From Candidatus Woesearchaeota archaeon (GTDB lineage: Archaea; Nanobdellota; Nanobdellia; Woesearchaeales; JACPBO01): 64,000 nucleotides of DNA. Positions within the stretch are counted from its first letter, which is position 1. Every line of letters begins with the position of its first letter. The stretch lies in contig JAUSCS010000006.1 in the NCBI GenBank assembly GCA_030651135.1, forward strand, positions 256,851-320,850, read 5' to 3'. Positions 22,959 to 37,900 of the stretch are shown one piece after another. The notes under the pieces were generated by a model, which saw only the letters and a program-made list of their open reading frames with translations, searched no databases and was not told the origin of the DNA. A program made the translations under genes and the position numbers.

Positions 22959-25900
22959 ATTAAAAAAGAAAAAAGAGGGTGAACTTGAAGATTTGGTTAG
23001 CAAGGAGCACCACAAAATAGAGTATGAATCAAATTATGAGAAGAGAAAAAAAGAATACGAGCCAGGAGTTATTGTTGCCCTGCTTTTTGTTATTGCCACT
23101 ATCTTCTTATTTAGAGCAGCATATACAGGATTGTTTATTTACGGCGAAACAGGTTATTCTCAAGAATTAAATCTGACATTTAACGAAACAACAACATACA
23201 ATCTGATGCTGAATGCAAGCCCGCTTTCTTTGAAGCTCTCTGGAGCTGTTATTGGAAATGGTTACGCTAGGGTTTATTTATTGAATAATGGAATTAAGAA
23301 ATTGATTATGGATAGCTCTCAGTTAGAAACATCTTATAATTTAATAACAGCATATGCTGTTGCTGAAGAATTTTTTAATCTAAGCTCAAATGAAACAAAT
23401 GTTTTAGAAAATATAACGAACTTAACCGAAACAACAAATCAAACAGAAACAATTGAAAACATCACAATAAACCATGCGCCTGAATGGATTTCTGGTGTTG
23501 ATTCATTTATTGTAACTGGAAATTTAACAATAAATCTATCACGATACTTTATTGATGCTGATAACGACACCATTTCTTACATTGTTTCAGAGCCAGAAAA
23601 CATACTTATTCTGAAAGAATTCGAAATGATAACAATCGTTCCTGAGCCAAATATTGCCGGGAACAGGATAATGAAGATATTTGCTTCTGATTTAAAGAAT
23701 ACAACTGAAAAAGAAGTTACACTGGTTATTAACACAACAAGAGAGATTGCTGAAATCCCCTCCGCAAATGTAACTGTTCCTGTAAAGGTTTTTGACAGTA
23801 TTTGCACCGATACTTGTTTCTTAACAGATGTCGGCAGAAATATAACTTTATTGATAGAAATAACCAACGCAACATTGAATTTAACGAAGCTCGATTATAC
23901 AGCAAAGCCCGAGAACATAAGCACAAACAATCCGCCGCAATGCAGCTTAATTCCCAACCTGAATATTTCAAAGAACCAGCTTCTTACAATATGGCTGGAC
24001 AAATACTGCTCAGATGCTGACAATGACACTCTAAGCTACGATGTTGCTTTGTCATCAAAAGAAGTTGACACAATGATCACAAAAGATATGGTTACGTTTA
24101 TCCCTAGAAAGAATTTTGTCGGAACAACATTTATATCATTCGCCGTGAATGATTCCAAGAACGTAACTTTCACAAACATTATTGTCATTAATGCAACGGG
24201 CAATATAACTGAGAAAAAGAAAAATGCCACAATCAATTTAAAAAACAAGAAAAAAGAGAAAGCAGGCAGTTACAGCTTAATAAACAACAGCGACGAAACA
24301 TTTGACCTGGAGATCAGCAGCCTGCCTGAATTCGGGGCTTTGGAAAAGAAGAAGGAATCCAGAATAAACATTAAGAAAATAAAAGAATTGAAAGACGCCG
24401 ATGTTTTAATTGATACGATAGAGGACAGGGGAATAGGAACTGATGTATTTGCGATCAATGAAACCCTTGATTTTGAAAGCGCAGAAATAACTTTAGCCAA
24501 AAATTCGGATGTGAATGCGGTGTTTTACTGCGCGGATTTTGATTTTGAAACCTTGTCTTGCTCAAATTGGCAGAAGACAGATATTCCGTTTGTTGACAAT
24601 GGAAATTCAATAACCTTCACAGTTTACAGCTTTACTGCCTATGCAGGCGGCTACTATCAGAATATAACTGGCAGCAAGACATGGACAACAGAATCAGACT
24701 TTAATTCAGGAACAAGGTATAATACAACAACCAATGCTACAAATCTTCTGAAGCTGGAGTCTGACAACAGCACAATAAATGTTTCGATGCCAACTAGCAG
24801 GGAGCTTGGTGTAAGCAGTAATACTGTTTTGCTGATGCACTTTAACAATGATTCTGCTGTTGGTGAGCGTTATAACAACTCAAATGGTTCAATTGTCTAT
24901 GATTATTCAGGACTAGGAAATAATGGAACAATGTACGGAGGAATAAGCGGCCCTAATTTCACAACATCTGGGAAATTTGGCGGTGCATTGAGTTTTGATG
25001 GTGTGGATGATTATATTGCAACAAACAGTTTTGCCCTTTCAAGCAGCGACAACACAACAACAATATCTCTATGGCTATACATTTCGTCTTCTTCTGTAAT
25101 TTATCCTACCTTGATTGGAGATGCTGCGCAATCAGGAATAACTGGTTTTATCTGGTCTTATTACACAGGAAGTAATAGCATTACTTGGCAGTATGCAAAT
25201 GGAACTGCTTATAAGGAATCTACTTCAGGTAGTAACCTGACTACTTATAATCAATGGAACTTCATTACAATAGTTGCAGATTATAATAACAGAAATATAA
25301 AATTTTATAGAAATGGACTATTATTCACGAACAACACCATAAATGAAACCATGCTATACCCAACAGCAAACAGGGTAAAGTATATCGGTTCATATTCATC
25401 TACTCCGACCGATTATTATGCTTATAACGGCACAATAGATGAATTGGCAATCTACAATCGCTCATTAAATGCATCAGAGATCTTGGAGAACTATAAAAAA
25501 GGGCTCTTCCATTATCCGTCAGGAACATGGAATGCAACTTATGACGGCGGAACAAACGCAACTTGGAGCAAAATAAGCTGGACAGAAGATCTTGATTATG
25601 GTGAGGAGCTTCCGGGCAACCAGGCAATTTCTGGCGGAGCGAATATGAGAGGGAATGTGCTTCTGATGCACTTTAACAACGATAGTGCTGTTGGCGAAAG
25701 CTACAAAGCAATCGACAACAACGGCACGCTTGTTTATGATTACAACAATGCACTAAATAACGGCACTGCGATGGGTAACATAACCTGGAATGCAACTGGC
25801 GGCAAGTTTGGCGGCGCTTTTGTTTTTGACGGAAGGGACGATTACATAAATATTTCTAATTCATCATCTCTGAAAAAACTTGATGCTTATAATAGCTCAT

Positions 25901-28900
25901 TTTCCGTTGAATTCTGGATGAAATCAAGCAATCCTGGGTCGAATCAAAGAATAATTAGTAAATGGAATGGCACTACCGCAGACCCCTATCCCATAATGAT
26001 AGGTAATAATGCTTCCACTATATGGGCATGCATATATGATAAAACAAACAATCCGTGTGTATATTCTAATAACATATGGGATGGAGGCTGGCATTATGTG
26101 TCCTTTGTTATTGACAATGCCACAGATCAGATTTATGTTTATACTGATGGGAATTTAATAAGCAATGTTACAAATAATGTTACAGCATTCACTAATAACA
26201 GTCTTCCATTGTTTATTGGAAACGGTCCGCCAAATTTCAATGCTAGTTTCAACGGCACAATAGATGAATTGGCAATCTATAACAGAAGCCTTTCAGCAGC
26301 AGAAATATTGGATCATTACAAGAGAGGAGTTTTGGATTTAAAAGCAAGAACAAGGACATCTGGCGATAAGGTTACATGGTCTTCCTGGTCAGCTTGGAAT
26401 GGAACAAATCATTCAATAGTCTCCCCAAATGGAAGATATATTGAAGTGCAGGTTAATTTATCAACACAAGATGCGAATTACACCCCGCTTTTGTATGATC
26501 TTACTGTAAACATCTCTTCAATGCCAACTAATTCCAGCCTAACTATTTGGGATTTTGGAGATTCAGAAGGCGGATCGTTAACAATCAATACAAATCAAAA
26601 AATGAGATTCTTTGCGAATTATACTAATACTGATGCTGGTGGCTCGATAAACGGTTCAACTGTAAACTGCTCCTACAGCGACAATTCAACAGGCTCATGG
26701 TCAACTCAAGCAAATATGAGTTTTAATACAACAAGCCTGCTTTACGAATACAATAAAACATTCCCCTCAGCAGGCACCTTTGCATTTAATGTAACTTGTT
26801 ATGGCTCTGTATCGGGCCATGCAGATTTAAGTGCTGTTGACAGCTTTACAATAAAAAATCCGCCAACTTTCCAAGGCAATCTGGATTTAAACAATGACGG
26901 TTACTTAGATATTGTGTTTTCAAATCAATATAATGGCTCTTCTTACAACATCAACTCAACAATCTATTACGGAAGCGCCAATGGATTTAATGTTAGCAAT
27001 AAGACAGACCTGCCGACAAGTGGTGCATTTGGTAATAGCATAGCAGACTTGAACAATGATGGCTATCTTGATATTATATTTTCAAATTCATATAACGGCA
27101 CAACACAGAACATCAACAGCACAATCTATTACGGAAGCGCATCAGGGTTTAATGTTAGCAATAAGACGGACCTGCCGACAAGCAGAGCGTGGGGGGTGAG
27201 TGTAGCTGATTTGAACAATGATGGCTATCTTGATATTATATTTTCAAATTCATATAACGGCACAATTTATAACATCAACAGCACAATCTATTACGGAAGC
27301 GCCAATGGATTTGATGTTAGCAATAAGACAGACCTGCCGACAAGCAGAGCAGCAGGGGCGAGTGTAGCTGATTTGAACAATGATGGCTATCTTGATATTA
27401 TATTTTCAAATAGTTATAATGATTCGACTTACAACATCAACTCAACAATCTATTACGGAAGCGCCAATGGATTTAATGTTAGCAATAAGACAGACCTGCC
27501 GACAAGCAGAGCAGCAGGGGTGAGTGTAGCTGATTTAAATAATGACGGCTATTTGGATATTGTGTTTTCAAATCAATATAATGGCTCTTCTTACAACATC
27601 AACTCAACAATCTATTACGGAAGCGCCAATGGATTTAATGTTAGCAATAAGACAGACCTGCCGACAAGTGGTGGGTGGGGAAACAGCATAGCAATTGGAA
27701 AAGCAAGAGGCGCAAACACAGCATTTGGAACAACCCTCGGAGCAACACTTGTTCTTGATTTCAGGCTGAACAAAAACACAAACCTAACAGACTTTATTGA
27801 TTTGGATGTTTTCTTCAATGATAAAGATGGTGATTCGTTAAATATAACAGCCGTTGGCAATAACAGCAATGTACAAGTTATTATTAACTCTACAACACAT
27901 AAATTGAGCTTAATACCCGCTGTAAACTGGTATGGAACTGTTGCTAATGTTAGTTTTGTGGCTAGCGACGGTGTAAGCAATGTTTCTTCAAACAATTTCA
28001 GCATTATTGTGCTTGGTGCAGGCGATGTAACTGCTCCATCCATCAACTTCACACAGCCGCCAACACCGCCTAATGGAACAACCACAACTAATACTTCAGT
28101 CCAGATAAACATCAGCGTATGGAATGCCTCTGACTTGTCAGACTTCACATGGAACTGGAACGGAAGCAATTATACTTTTTACAATGATTCATTAGTTTTA
28201 ATGTTTAATTTTGACAATGTTTCTGCGATTGGAGAGAATGCTACTTATGCTGTTGATGTTTCTAAATATGGGAATAATGGAACAATCAATGGCTCTATTT
28301 GGAACTGCACAGGAGCAAGATATGGGTGTGCTTTGCAATTCAATGGTGTAAATAACTCTGTCAGGGTTTCAAACCCAACAACTTTGGATCTCGATAATTT
28401 TACATTAGAAGCATGGATAAAACCATTTACTTATAATAACGCTTACAATGATATCATATACAGGCAAAATGCTACTGGTGGGCCTTATTATGTATTGATG
28501 GTATTAAATTCTGGTGCAGTTTCATGCAGATATAGAAACATAACGGGCAATCTAACAAACTTAGTTTCTACGACGATCTTAAGCCTAAATACGTGGTATC
28601 ATGTTGCTTGTACTAGAAATAGTTCTAATACATCATTGTACATAAATAGCATCTTAGAAGCTCAGAATTCATCAGTCCAAGGGGCGTTAACTAATAATAA
28701 CGCCAATCTATCTATAGGAGCATCACCTATTGGAAGTGGAGAGGAGTTTAATGGCACCATCGATGAAGTCCGCATCTGGAACAGAAGCTTATCAGCAGCA
28801 GAAATCCAGCAGCATTATTATTCTAACTTAAATAAATACGACACAGACAAATGGGCTTTCTATACAAATCAAAACAATCTGACAACTGGAACTTACACTT

Positions 28901-31900
28901 ATCAAGGATTTGCTAAAGACACGTCAGGAAACCAAAATTCTACTGAGGTTAGAATTTTGACTGTGAATCCTGCCCCCGGATTAAGCTCTGACTCCGGTCC
29001 AGACGAATGGCGGATGTTTCATCGCTTTTTAAACCATACGGCGTATATAAATTCAAGTTTTACAACTGGGGCAAATGCGAATTTTGCAGCTTTTACAACT
29101 AATGGCGGCTTTAGCCAGTCATCTCCAGCAGTTGCCAATGGCTATGTTTATGTTGGGAGCATTGATGACAATATTTACCAGCTTAATGCCTCTGATGTAA
29201 GCCAGAAAATAGCAAATTATTCAACCGGCATAGATGTTTATTCCTCTCCGGCAGTTGCCAATGGCTATGTTTATGTTGGCAGTTGGTGGCCCTCTGCTCC
29301 TGATGTATTACAACTTAATGCTTCAAATATCAGCCAATTAATAGCAAGCTACGGTACTGGTGATCGCATTACCTATTCTTCTCCAGCAGTCGCTAATGGT
29401 TATGTGTATATTGGAAGCAGGAGTAATAGTGTATATCAGTTTAATGCCTCAAATGTCAGCCAGTTAATAGCAAGCTACACAACTGGCGGTGATGTTGATT
29501 CTTCGCCTGCAGTTGCTAACGGCTATGTTTATATCGGAAGTTATGATGGTAATGTATATCAGCTTAATGCGTCTAATATAAGCCAGAAGATAGCTAATTT
29601 CAGTGTTAACGCCACTACATCTTCCCCTGCTGTTGCTAACGGCTATGTTTATGTTGGCAGCAGTACTGATAATAAAACCTATCAGTTGAATGCATCTAAT
29701 ATTAGCATTTTTGTAGCAAGTTATACGACTAATGGTCCTGTTGCTTCTTCTCCTGCAGTTGCCAATGGCTACGTGTATATTGGAAGTTACGATGATAAGT
29801 TATACCAGCTTAATGCTTCAAATATCAGCCTGTTGATAGCAACTTATACAACCGGTGATGATATCAGAGTTTCAGCTGCAGTTACGGATAATTATGTGTT
29901 TATTGGAAGCTATGACAATAAAATATACCAGCTTAATGCGTCAAATGTCAGCCAGCTAATTGCAAGCTATGCCACTGGTGGTGATATTGATTCATCGCCT
30001 GTTATTGCAAACGGCTACCTTTATGTTGGCAGCGCTGATGGAAAACTATACCAATTTAGCAGCCTGGATTCAATCATACCCTCTATTGCTTTTGTCTCTC
30101 CAACCCCAGCCAACGCAACTACAACAACAAATACTTCAGTCCAGATAAATATCAGCATAACAAACGCCCCTGACTTAAATGAATTCAAGTGGAGTTGGAA
30201 TAGTACTTATTATACATTTTACAATGATTCTTTAGTTTTGATGTTCAACTTCGACAATGTTTCTGCTATTGGTGAGAATGCAAGTTATGCTGTTGATGTT
30301 TCTAAATATGGGAATAATGGAACTTTCCAGGGAGCAGGAGAACCAGCTTGGAATTGCACCGATGCAAAATATGGCTGTGCCTTGCAGTTTGATGGAAGCA
30401 ATGATAAGATTATTGACACAACTACAAATGGCTTAAATGTTATTAATATGACCGTAGCTGCATGGATAAAACCTGATGTAGTTGGCACAAATGATATGGT
30501 AGTTGATGTTGATAATGCTGCGGGTAATGATGGCTGGGGCCTACGCTTAACAGTATTTGGTATTTATGATGGAACTAATTCTCATGGGGTAGGTGTTCCT
30601 GCAGGCAATATTACTGCTAATAAATGGAACTATTTTGTTGGAACTTATGATGGCTCAACTATAAGGGTTTATGTAGATGGGATAGAAATAAATTCAACAA
30701 ACGATTCATTTACTCCTGGTTATACTGGTGCTACACCTCAACTAACAATTGGTGCTATGTATGATACTGCCACTCCAGGCAATTATTATGCTGAGCGTTA
30801 TTTTGATGGAATAATAGACGAAGTCCGCATCTGGAACAGAAGTTTGAGCACAGCAGAAATTCAGCAGCATTATTATTCAAATCTTTACAAGTATGACAAT
30901 AGTAGCTGGGCTTTCTATACTAACCAGAGCAATCTGACAACACAAAGTTATACATATTCTGGCTGTGTGAAAGATACAAGTGGAAATCAGAATTGTACAG
31001 ATACAAGATATTTGAATGTGGATGTAACATACCCCTCCATCAACTTCACACAGCCGCCAACCCCACCCAATGGGACAACCACAACCAACAGAAGCGTGCA
31101 AATCAACATCAGCATAACAAACGCCTCTGACTTATCAGAATTTAAATGGAACTGGAATGGAACAAATTACACTTTCTACAATGATTCTTTAGTTTTAATG
31201 TTCAACTTCGACAATGTTTCTGCGATTGGCGAAAATGCAACTTATGCTGTTGATGTTAGTAAGTATGGCAATAATGGAACACTTACAAATGGAGCAACTT
31301 GGAACGCAAGTGGTAGATATGGAAGTGCTTTGAGTTTTGATGGTGTGAATGATTTTGTTAATTTTACTACATTCAATTCAATGTCAACTGGAACAGCTGG
31401 TCGAACTATGTGTGCTTGGGTTAATCGTGCTGGTAGTGGAACAAGACAGGGTGGAATATCTTTTGATGGAATTGCTTTTTATGGTAAACAAGTTATAGGA
31501 CAGGCAATGTTTATAAGTGCTGCTGATACTACTATTCATGTAGGAGGATTTTCTGATGATGTTTCAATAAGCACAACATGGACACTCGGTGCATGGAGAC
31601 ATATTTGTTTAACTTATGATGGAACAAATGCCAGAATATATGATAATGGGGCATTGATAAATACAACAGCCAAAACATGGAGTTTAGTGAATAGTGAAGG
31701 GCTTATAGGCTTTTTGCCAACTCAAGGATATTGGAATGGCACAATCGATGAAGTCCGCATCTGGAACAGAAGCATGTCAGCTGTAGAAATCAAGCAGCAT
31801 TATTATTCAAATCTTTACAAATATGACAACAGCAGCTGGGCATTCTACACTAATCAAACAAACTTAACAAAAGGCAATTATACCTATTCTGGATGCGCAA

Positions 31901-34900
31901 AAGACACGAGTGGAAATGAAAATTGCACTGAAACAAGAATTCTAACAATAGCAAATGTTGCTCCAACAGCTGCAAACATAACAACAAACAACACACTGCC
32001 GATCACAAATGACCTTGTAACATTTAATGCAACATGGGCAGATGATACCGCATTGAGCGGCTATGTCTTTTCATCAAACTTTAATGGAACGTGGGCAAAT
32101 GAAACCTTCATCTCTTTTGGCGGAATTGTGAATTACAGCAATTATTCAAAACAAGTTCCATCAACTTATGGAGAATATCAATGGAGAATTTATGCCAACA
32201 ACTCAGATGGGACATGGAATGATACAGGAATACAGTACATTACGGTTGTTTCAAACAGCTCAGAATGGCCTATGTTCCACCACAACATATTGCATACAGG
32301 CTACACATCTTCAGCAGGACCAACAACAAACAATACAAGATGGATTTTTATAACGCGGGGTTCAGCACAATCATCGCCAGCTATTGTAAACGAGATTGTT
32401 TACATTGGCTCTAACGACAACAGAACTTACGCATTAAATGCCTCAACAGGAGTCCATATCTGGAATTTCTCAACAAAAAATAGCGTAATATCTTCTCCTG
32501 CTGTTGCAAATGGAATAGTTTATGTTGGCTCTAATGACAACAGGACTTATGCTTTGAATGCTTCTACAGGAGCTCATATCTGGAACTTTTCAACTAATGA
32601 CAGCATTGATTCTTCTCCAACAATCACTAATGGCATATTATACATAGGTTCAAGGGATAAAAAAGTTTATGCTTTGAATGCTTCTACCGGAGCGCATGTT
32701 TGGAACTTTACAACAGGCAATACCATCATCTATTCTTCGCCAACAATTGCGAAAGGAATTTTATACATTGGCTCAAATGATGGCAAAACTTATGCATTGA
32801 ACGCTTCCACCGGCGTGCACATCTGGAACTTTTCTCCTTCCAGTACAGGCGTGATCTCAACAACAACGGTTTTTAACAACATAGTTTATACAGCGAGCAA
32901 TAATTTATACGCATTAAACGCTTCCACCGGAGCGCATATCTGGAATTATTCGGCTGCCAGCGGATCAATTGATTCATCGCCAGCGATTGCTAATGGGATT
33001 GTGTATCTTGGCGATTTATCTAACATACTCCATATGGTCAATGCAACCAACGGCGCATCTATAAGAAATGTAACAGTGGCAGACATGATAGATTATTCTT
33101 CACCAGCAATCGCCGGCAATGTTGTTTATTTTGGCGACATATCTGGCAAGTTTTACGCAATAAATACGTCTAATGGCGTTCATGTTTGGAACTATACTAG
33201 CGGCAACCAGCAAATAATATCCTCACCCGCAATAGCAAACGGTGTTGTTTATGTTGGCGCAGACAATGGAATAGTCTATGCCTTCGGATCAAACAGAGCG
33301 CCGACAGCGACAAATATAATATTAAATTCAACAGATCCGCTGAACAGGACAAACGGCACGTTAAGCGGCTTCTGGACATTCTCTGATCAGGATTACAATG
33401 ACACACAGCAAAACAATGAAACAAAGTGGTATAACAACAGCATTGAAATTGTTGCTTTCAGAAACTTGACAACAATTGGTAGGAATGCAACAAAAGGCCA
33501 AAACTGGACATTTTCAGTTAGAGTTTATGATGGAGAAGCTTGGAGTAGCTGGGTGAATTCTTCAGGTATGACAATAGCAAACACAATTTCAACTACAACA
33601 AATGTAACAATATATCCAACTACTACTTACAAAAACAGTACTTTGAACTGTTCTGTTGTTTATAACGATACAGACAACGACAAAGGAACAGTTTATTTCA
33701 GCTGGTATAAGAATGGTCTAAAACAAAACAGCTATACAACTTCTCTTATAGCAGGCAATGGGACTGCTGGCTATCAAGAGGGAACAGGAAGCAATGCGAT
33801 GTTTGAGTGGCCTGCTGATTTGGCTATTGACTCAGCTAGAAATATTATCTACCTTACAGACTATAGTAATTTTAGAATTAGAAAAATAGATTTAACAACT
33901 AATACAACTTCGCTTGTTGCTGGAAATGGAACTGAAGGTTATGCAGAAGGCACTGTTAGCAATGCTATGTTCTACGATCCAGTGGGTATTGCCTTATATA
34001 ATGACATCCTTTTTGTTGGGGAATATGGCGGTCATAGAATAAGAAAGATCAACATTACATCAAATACAACATCTCTTATTGCAGGCAATGGAACTGCAGG
34101 TTATGCAGAAGGAATAGGAAGCAGTGCAATGTTCAATTCTCCGGGAGGCATCACCATAAACCAAAATGGAACTTATCTGTATGTCGCGGAGTACACCAAC
34201 AACAGAATAAGGCGTATCGACTTAACCACAAATGCAACATCAACTATTGCAGGCAATGGAACTGCAGGTTATGCTGAAGGCACTGGTGGTAATGCCATGT
34301 TCAATGGCCCATATGCCGTTACTTTAAGTTCAAGTGAGAATTATCTTTATGTCACAGATCATGGCAATAATAGGGTAAGGCGTATCGACTTAACTACAAA
34401 TACTACTTCACTCGTTTCTGGAAATGGAACTGCTGGATATGCGGAAGGAGCCAGTAGTTCGACAATGTTTAGGAACCCAGAGCAAATGTCATTTGATTCA
34501 ACAGGAAACACCCTTTTTGTTAGTGAAATTGTTGGTCATAGAATAAGAAAGATCAACATTACATCAAATACAACATCTCTTGTAGCAGGCAATGGAACTG
34601 CAGATTATGCAGAAGGCACTTTTATTAATGCAATGTTTCGGTCTGTTGAAGATCTTGTTTTAAGCCCAGATGGAACTAAACTTTATGTAGCTGATGGTGG
34701 CAACTACCGAATCCGCGCCATCAATCTGCAGAACGTCTACGATGCCACAGTTCCGAATGTAACGAGCGGCTCAACAGTGTGGACAAATGTTTTTGTGTCA
34801 AGCTCCGCATTAACTAAAAATGATAACTGGACTTGCAGCGCAATAGCGTATGATGGCTCTGTTTTCAGCAATTGGATAAATTCCAGCAGTGTAATGATCA

Positions 34901-37900
34901 ACAATTCAGCCCCAATCCTTAACTCCTCAATCCTGGCTCAATCCTGGAGCGAAGGCGGATCAGTAACAATCAATCTTTCGCTTTATTTCACAGACATAGA
35001 CAATGACGATCTGAACTATAGTTCAACAACGCCTTCAGATATCTCAGTATCAATAGACCAAACAACAAACATTGCAGCATTAACCGCGATTGGCAGTTGG
35101 TATGGCGAGAATTTCATAACATTCAATGCAACAGACAGCTCATTAAATGCAACAAGCAATAATGTAACATTAACAGTTTCAAATATAATAAGATGCGGCG
35201 ATGGAAATAAAGAAGGATCTGAAGAATGCGATGACGGCAATGCAGTAAGCGGGGATGGCTGCTCTGCATCATGCGCAACAGAAGGAGGAGGTGGAGGTGG
35301 GGGTGGTGGTGGCGGAGGAGAAGTAATCCCGCCAGTGAAGCCGCCTCAACCACCGCCTGAGCAGCCTCCTGAACTTCCGCTTGAAATTCCTCCAGAACAG
35401 CCGCCGCAAGTAGAATTCCCTGCAACAATAACAGCGCCGCAGACAATAACGATTGCAGGTATAAGCTCCACAATCAACACAGTGCCCTGCTTCAATTACA
35501 CTGAAAACAAAACACTGGCATTAAAACAGACAAATATAACAAAAGCAATGAAGATTCCAAAAGGATATTCTGTCTTGATCAATCCGTTCAGCCCTGACTG
35601 CGCAAAAGGATCCTTAACTTTAACCTTCAACATTCCAAACAACTACATCGATATTGCAGCATTAAAATGCAGAGGCGATGAATGCTCTCCGGCAATTATA
35701 GAGGAAATAACAAAGCTGAAGTGCGGCGGAAAAATAGTAAACGAATTCAGAAGAAATACAACATACCTTGAGCCGCTATTAATGCCAGTAAACATTACAA
35801 AGACAGACATATTAATTCAGTATGGAAAAGACACAATCGAAAGCGGAAAATACAAAATCAAATTCTTAAATGAAATCAATCAAAAAGTAATTCTGGAAAT
35901 GCCTTCTGAAGCAGTAAAAGAGCCTGAAAACGCAAACTTAAAAATCATTGGAACTCCTTTGATTGTAAAATTTGAAAACAAAACAGCAATCAACGCAGTT
36001 ATCACATTGCCTTATATCTTGGACAAGAGCATAGAAAATGACAGCATTGCTATTTACATCAAAACAAACGAAACATGGGCTTATATTGGCGGCGACATAA
36101 ATTATGAAGAAAACAAAATAACAGCAACAATAAGCAATTTAGAAGAATTCTTAGATAAAAACAATCAAACAACCATGGCCGTAATGGGAATTATCTGCCT
36201 ATATTGCGAGAAATCAGAATTAACCAAGGTTTATGACCCAGGATCAAGAGAAGCAGTAATCTTGATTCATGGATTTGAAAGAAGCCCGGAAAGATTCAGT
36301 GAGATAATCAATGACATCAGCCTGACAAGGCAGCCATGGCAGACATGGACATTGGGCTATTCTTCTTCGAAAACAATAGCTGAGAATGGAAAGGAGTTTG
36401 CAGATTTGCTGGAATTAAATGTAAATGCGTATGACAATATTTACTTTGTTGCCCATTCATTAGGCGGCCTTATAACACAGGAAGCGATTTATTATGGTCA
36501 TCTGCGCAATTACAGTTTTGTTAATAAGGTAAGAAAGGCAGTCTTAATAGCATCTCCGAACAAAGGCTCGATATCAGAAGGAGTTTATAGAAGTTTATAC
36601 AATTTCCTGATGAACAGCAAAACAGCAGAATTGTTCAATATAAAGGGGGCTGTTGTTGAAGAGCTGGTCCATGGAAAACTAATCCCGGAAGTTCCTGGCA
36701 TAGAATATAAAGTAATAGCGGGGACAAAAAGCTACGGATTTATAAAAATAACCCAAAGCAATGACGGCCTTATAACTGTTGAAAGCGCGCAGACAGTCGG
36801 CGGCAAGATGATAAACAACAGCTGCGAGAATTACTGGGCAATCAATGTAACACACACAGACATTCTGGACAATATTGAATCTAGGCAGATTATAGAGAGA
36901 ATAATCGCAGAGGAAGTTGCTGAAGTTATCGGAAGCGGAAAATCACTCTTAGGCAGCAACCAGTACATCGAATTGAGCATTCCTGATTGCAGCTATGAAG
37001 ATACTTATGTAATAGTCGGCAAGGAAATAAAAGAAGAAACATTGCCAGACATAACAGGCTGCAGCTGCGGAAACGGATATTGCGGCCTGGATGAAACAGC
37101 AGCGAATTGCCCGCAGGATTGCGCGAAAATAATTTCCAAGGAAAACATTGAGCTTATTGCATTGATCGCATTGGCTGTTGTATTGCTGATGTCCTTAATG
37201 GCGGCATTAACCGCGCTTTACAAGAAGATAAGAAGGCATAAGATAGGGAAGCCATTAAAGTACACTTTACTGACTTTAATAACTGCAGGCGCAGCAATAT
37301 ATCTTGCAAAGAGCTACTTTGTTGATAACAAGTACCAGTTTTTAGGCAATGCAGCTGCCATGATCCTGGCCTTAGGAGTTTTCTTCATTCTGTTCTTCTT
37401 CTCATCAAAAATATTCAATCTGATTTTGAGATATGCAAGGATAAGGCAGATCAAAATCCCGATCAAAGCAAAACCGAAATTGCAGCATAAATTATTGCCA
37501 GATTTCAAAAATCTCATTAAAGTTCTGCACGAAAATCTGGCGATCTGGCTGCGAAACTATGAAAATAAAAGAAAATTATCAATGGCATTGAAGGAAAAGA
37601 AGCTTCAAAAATTAAACACCAGAAAAGAATTGGAAGAGAAGAAAAAATCAGAGGAGCAGGAAAGACTAAGGATCTTAAAAGAGCAGGAACGAATAAGGCA
37701 ACTGGCAGAAAAAGAGAGACTTAAGAAATTAGAGGAAGAGCGAAAGAGAAGAGAGCTTGAAGAAAAAGAAAGATTAAGAACATTAAAAGAAATAGAACAG
37801 CAAAGAGTTCTTGAAGATCTGAAAAAATTAAAAACAATAAAAACCAAGGTGTCCGATGCAAATATTCTGATTAAGGAAAACGTCAATAAGGCAAAACAGC

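Noticed and set aside
26881-34735. CRISPR array or tandem satellite
   Set aside because: The repeats are 110-168 bp, in-frame and protein-coding propeller units; no short palindromic repeats with unique spacers exist anywhere in the window.
35123-35473. Leu/His-rich antisense ORF of 116 codons inside the giant gene
   Set aside because: It mirrors the poly-Gly/Pro-rich coding region of the giant protein; composition is an artefact of the opposite frame.
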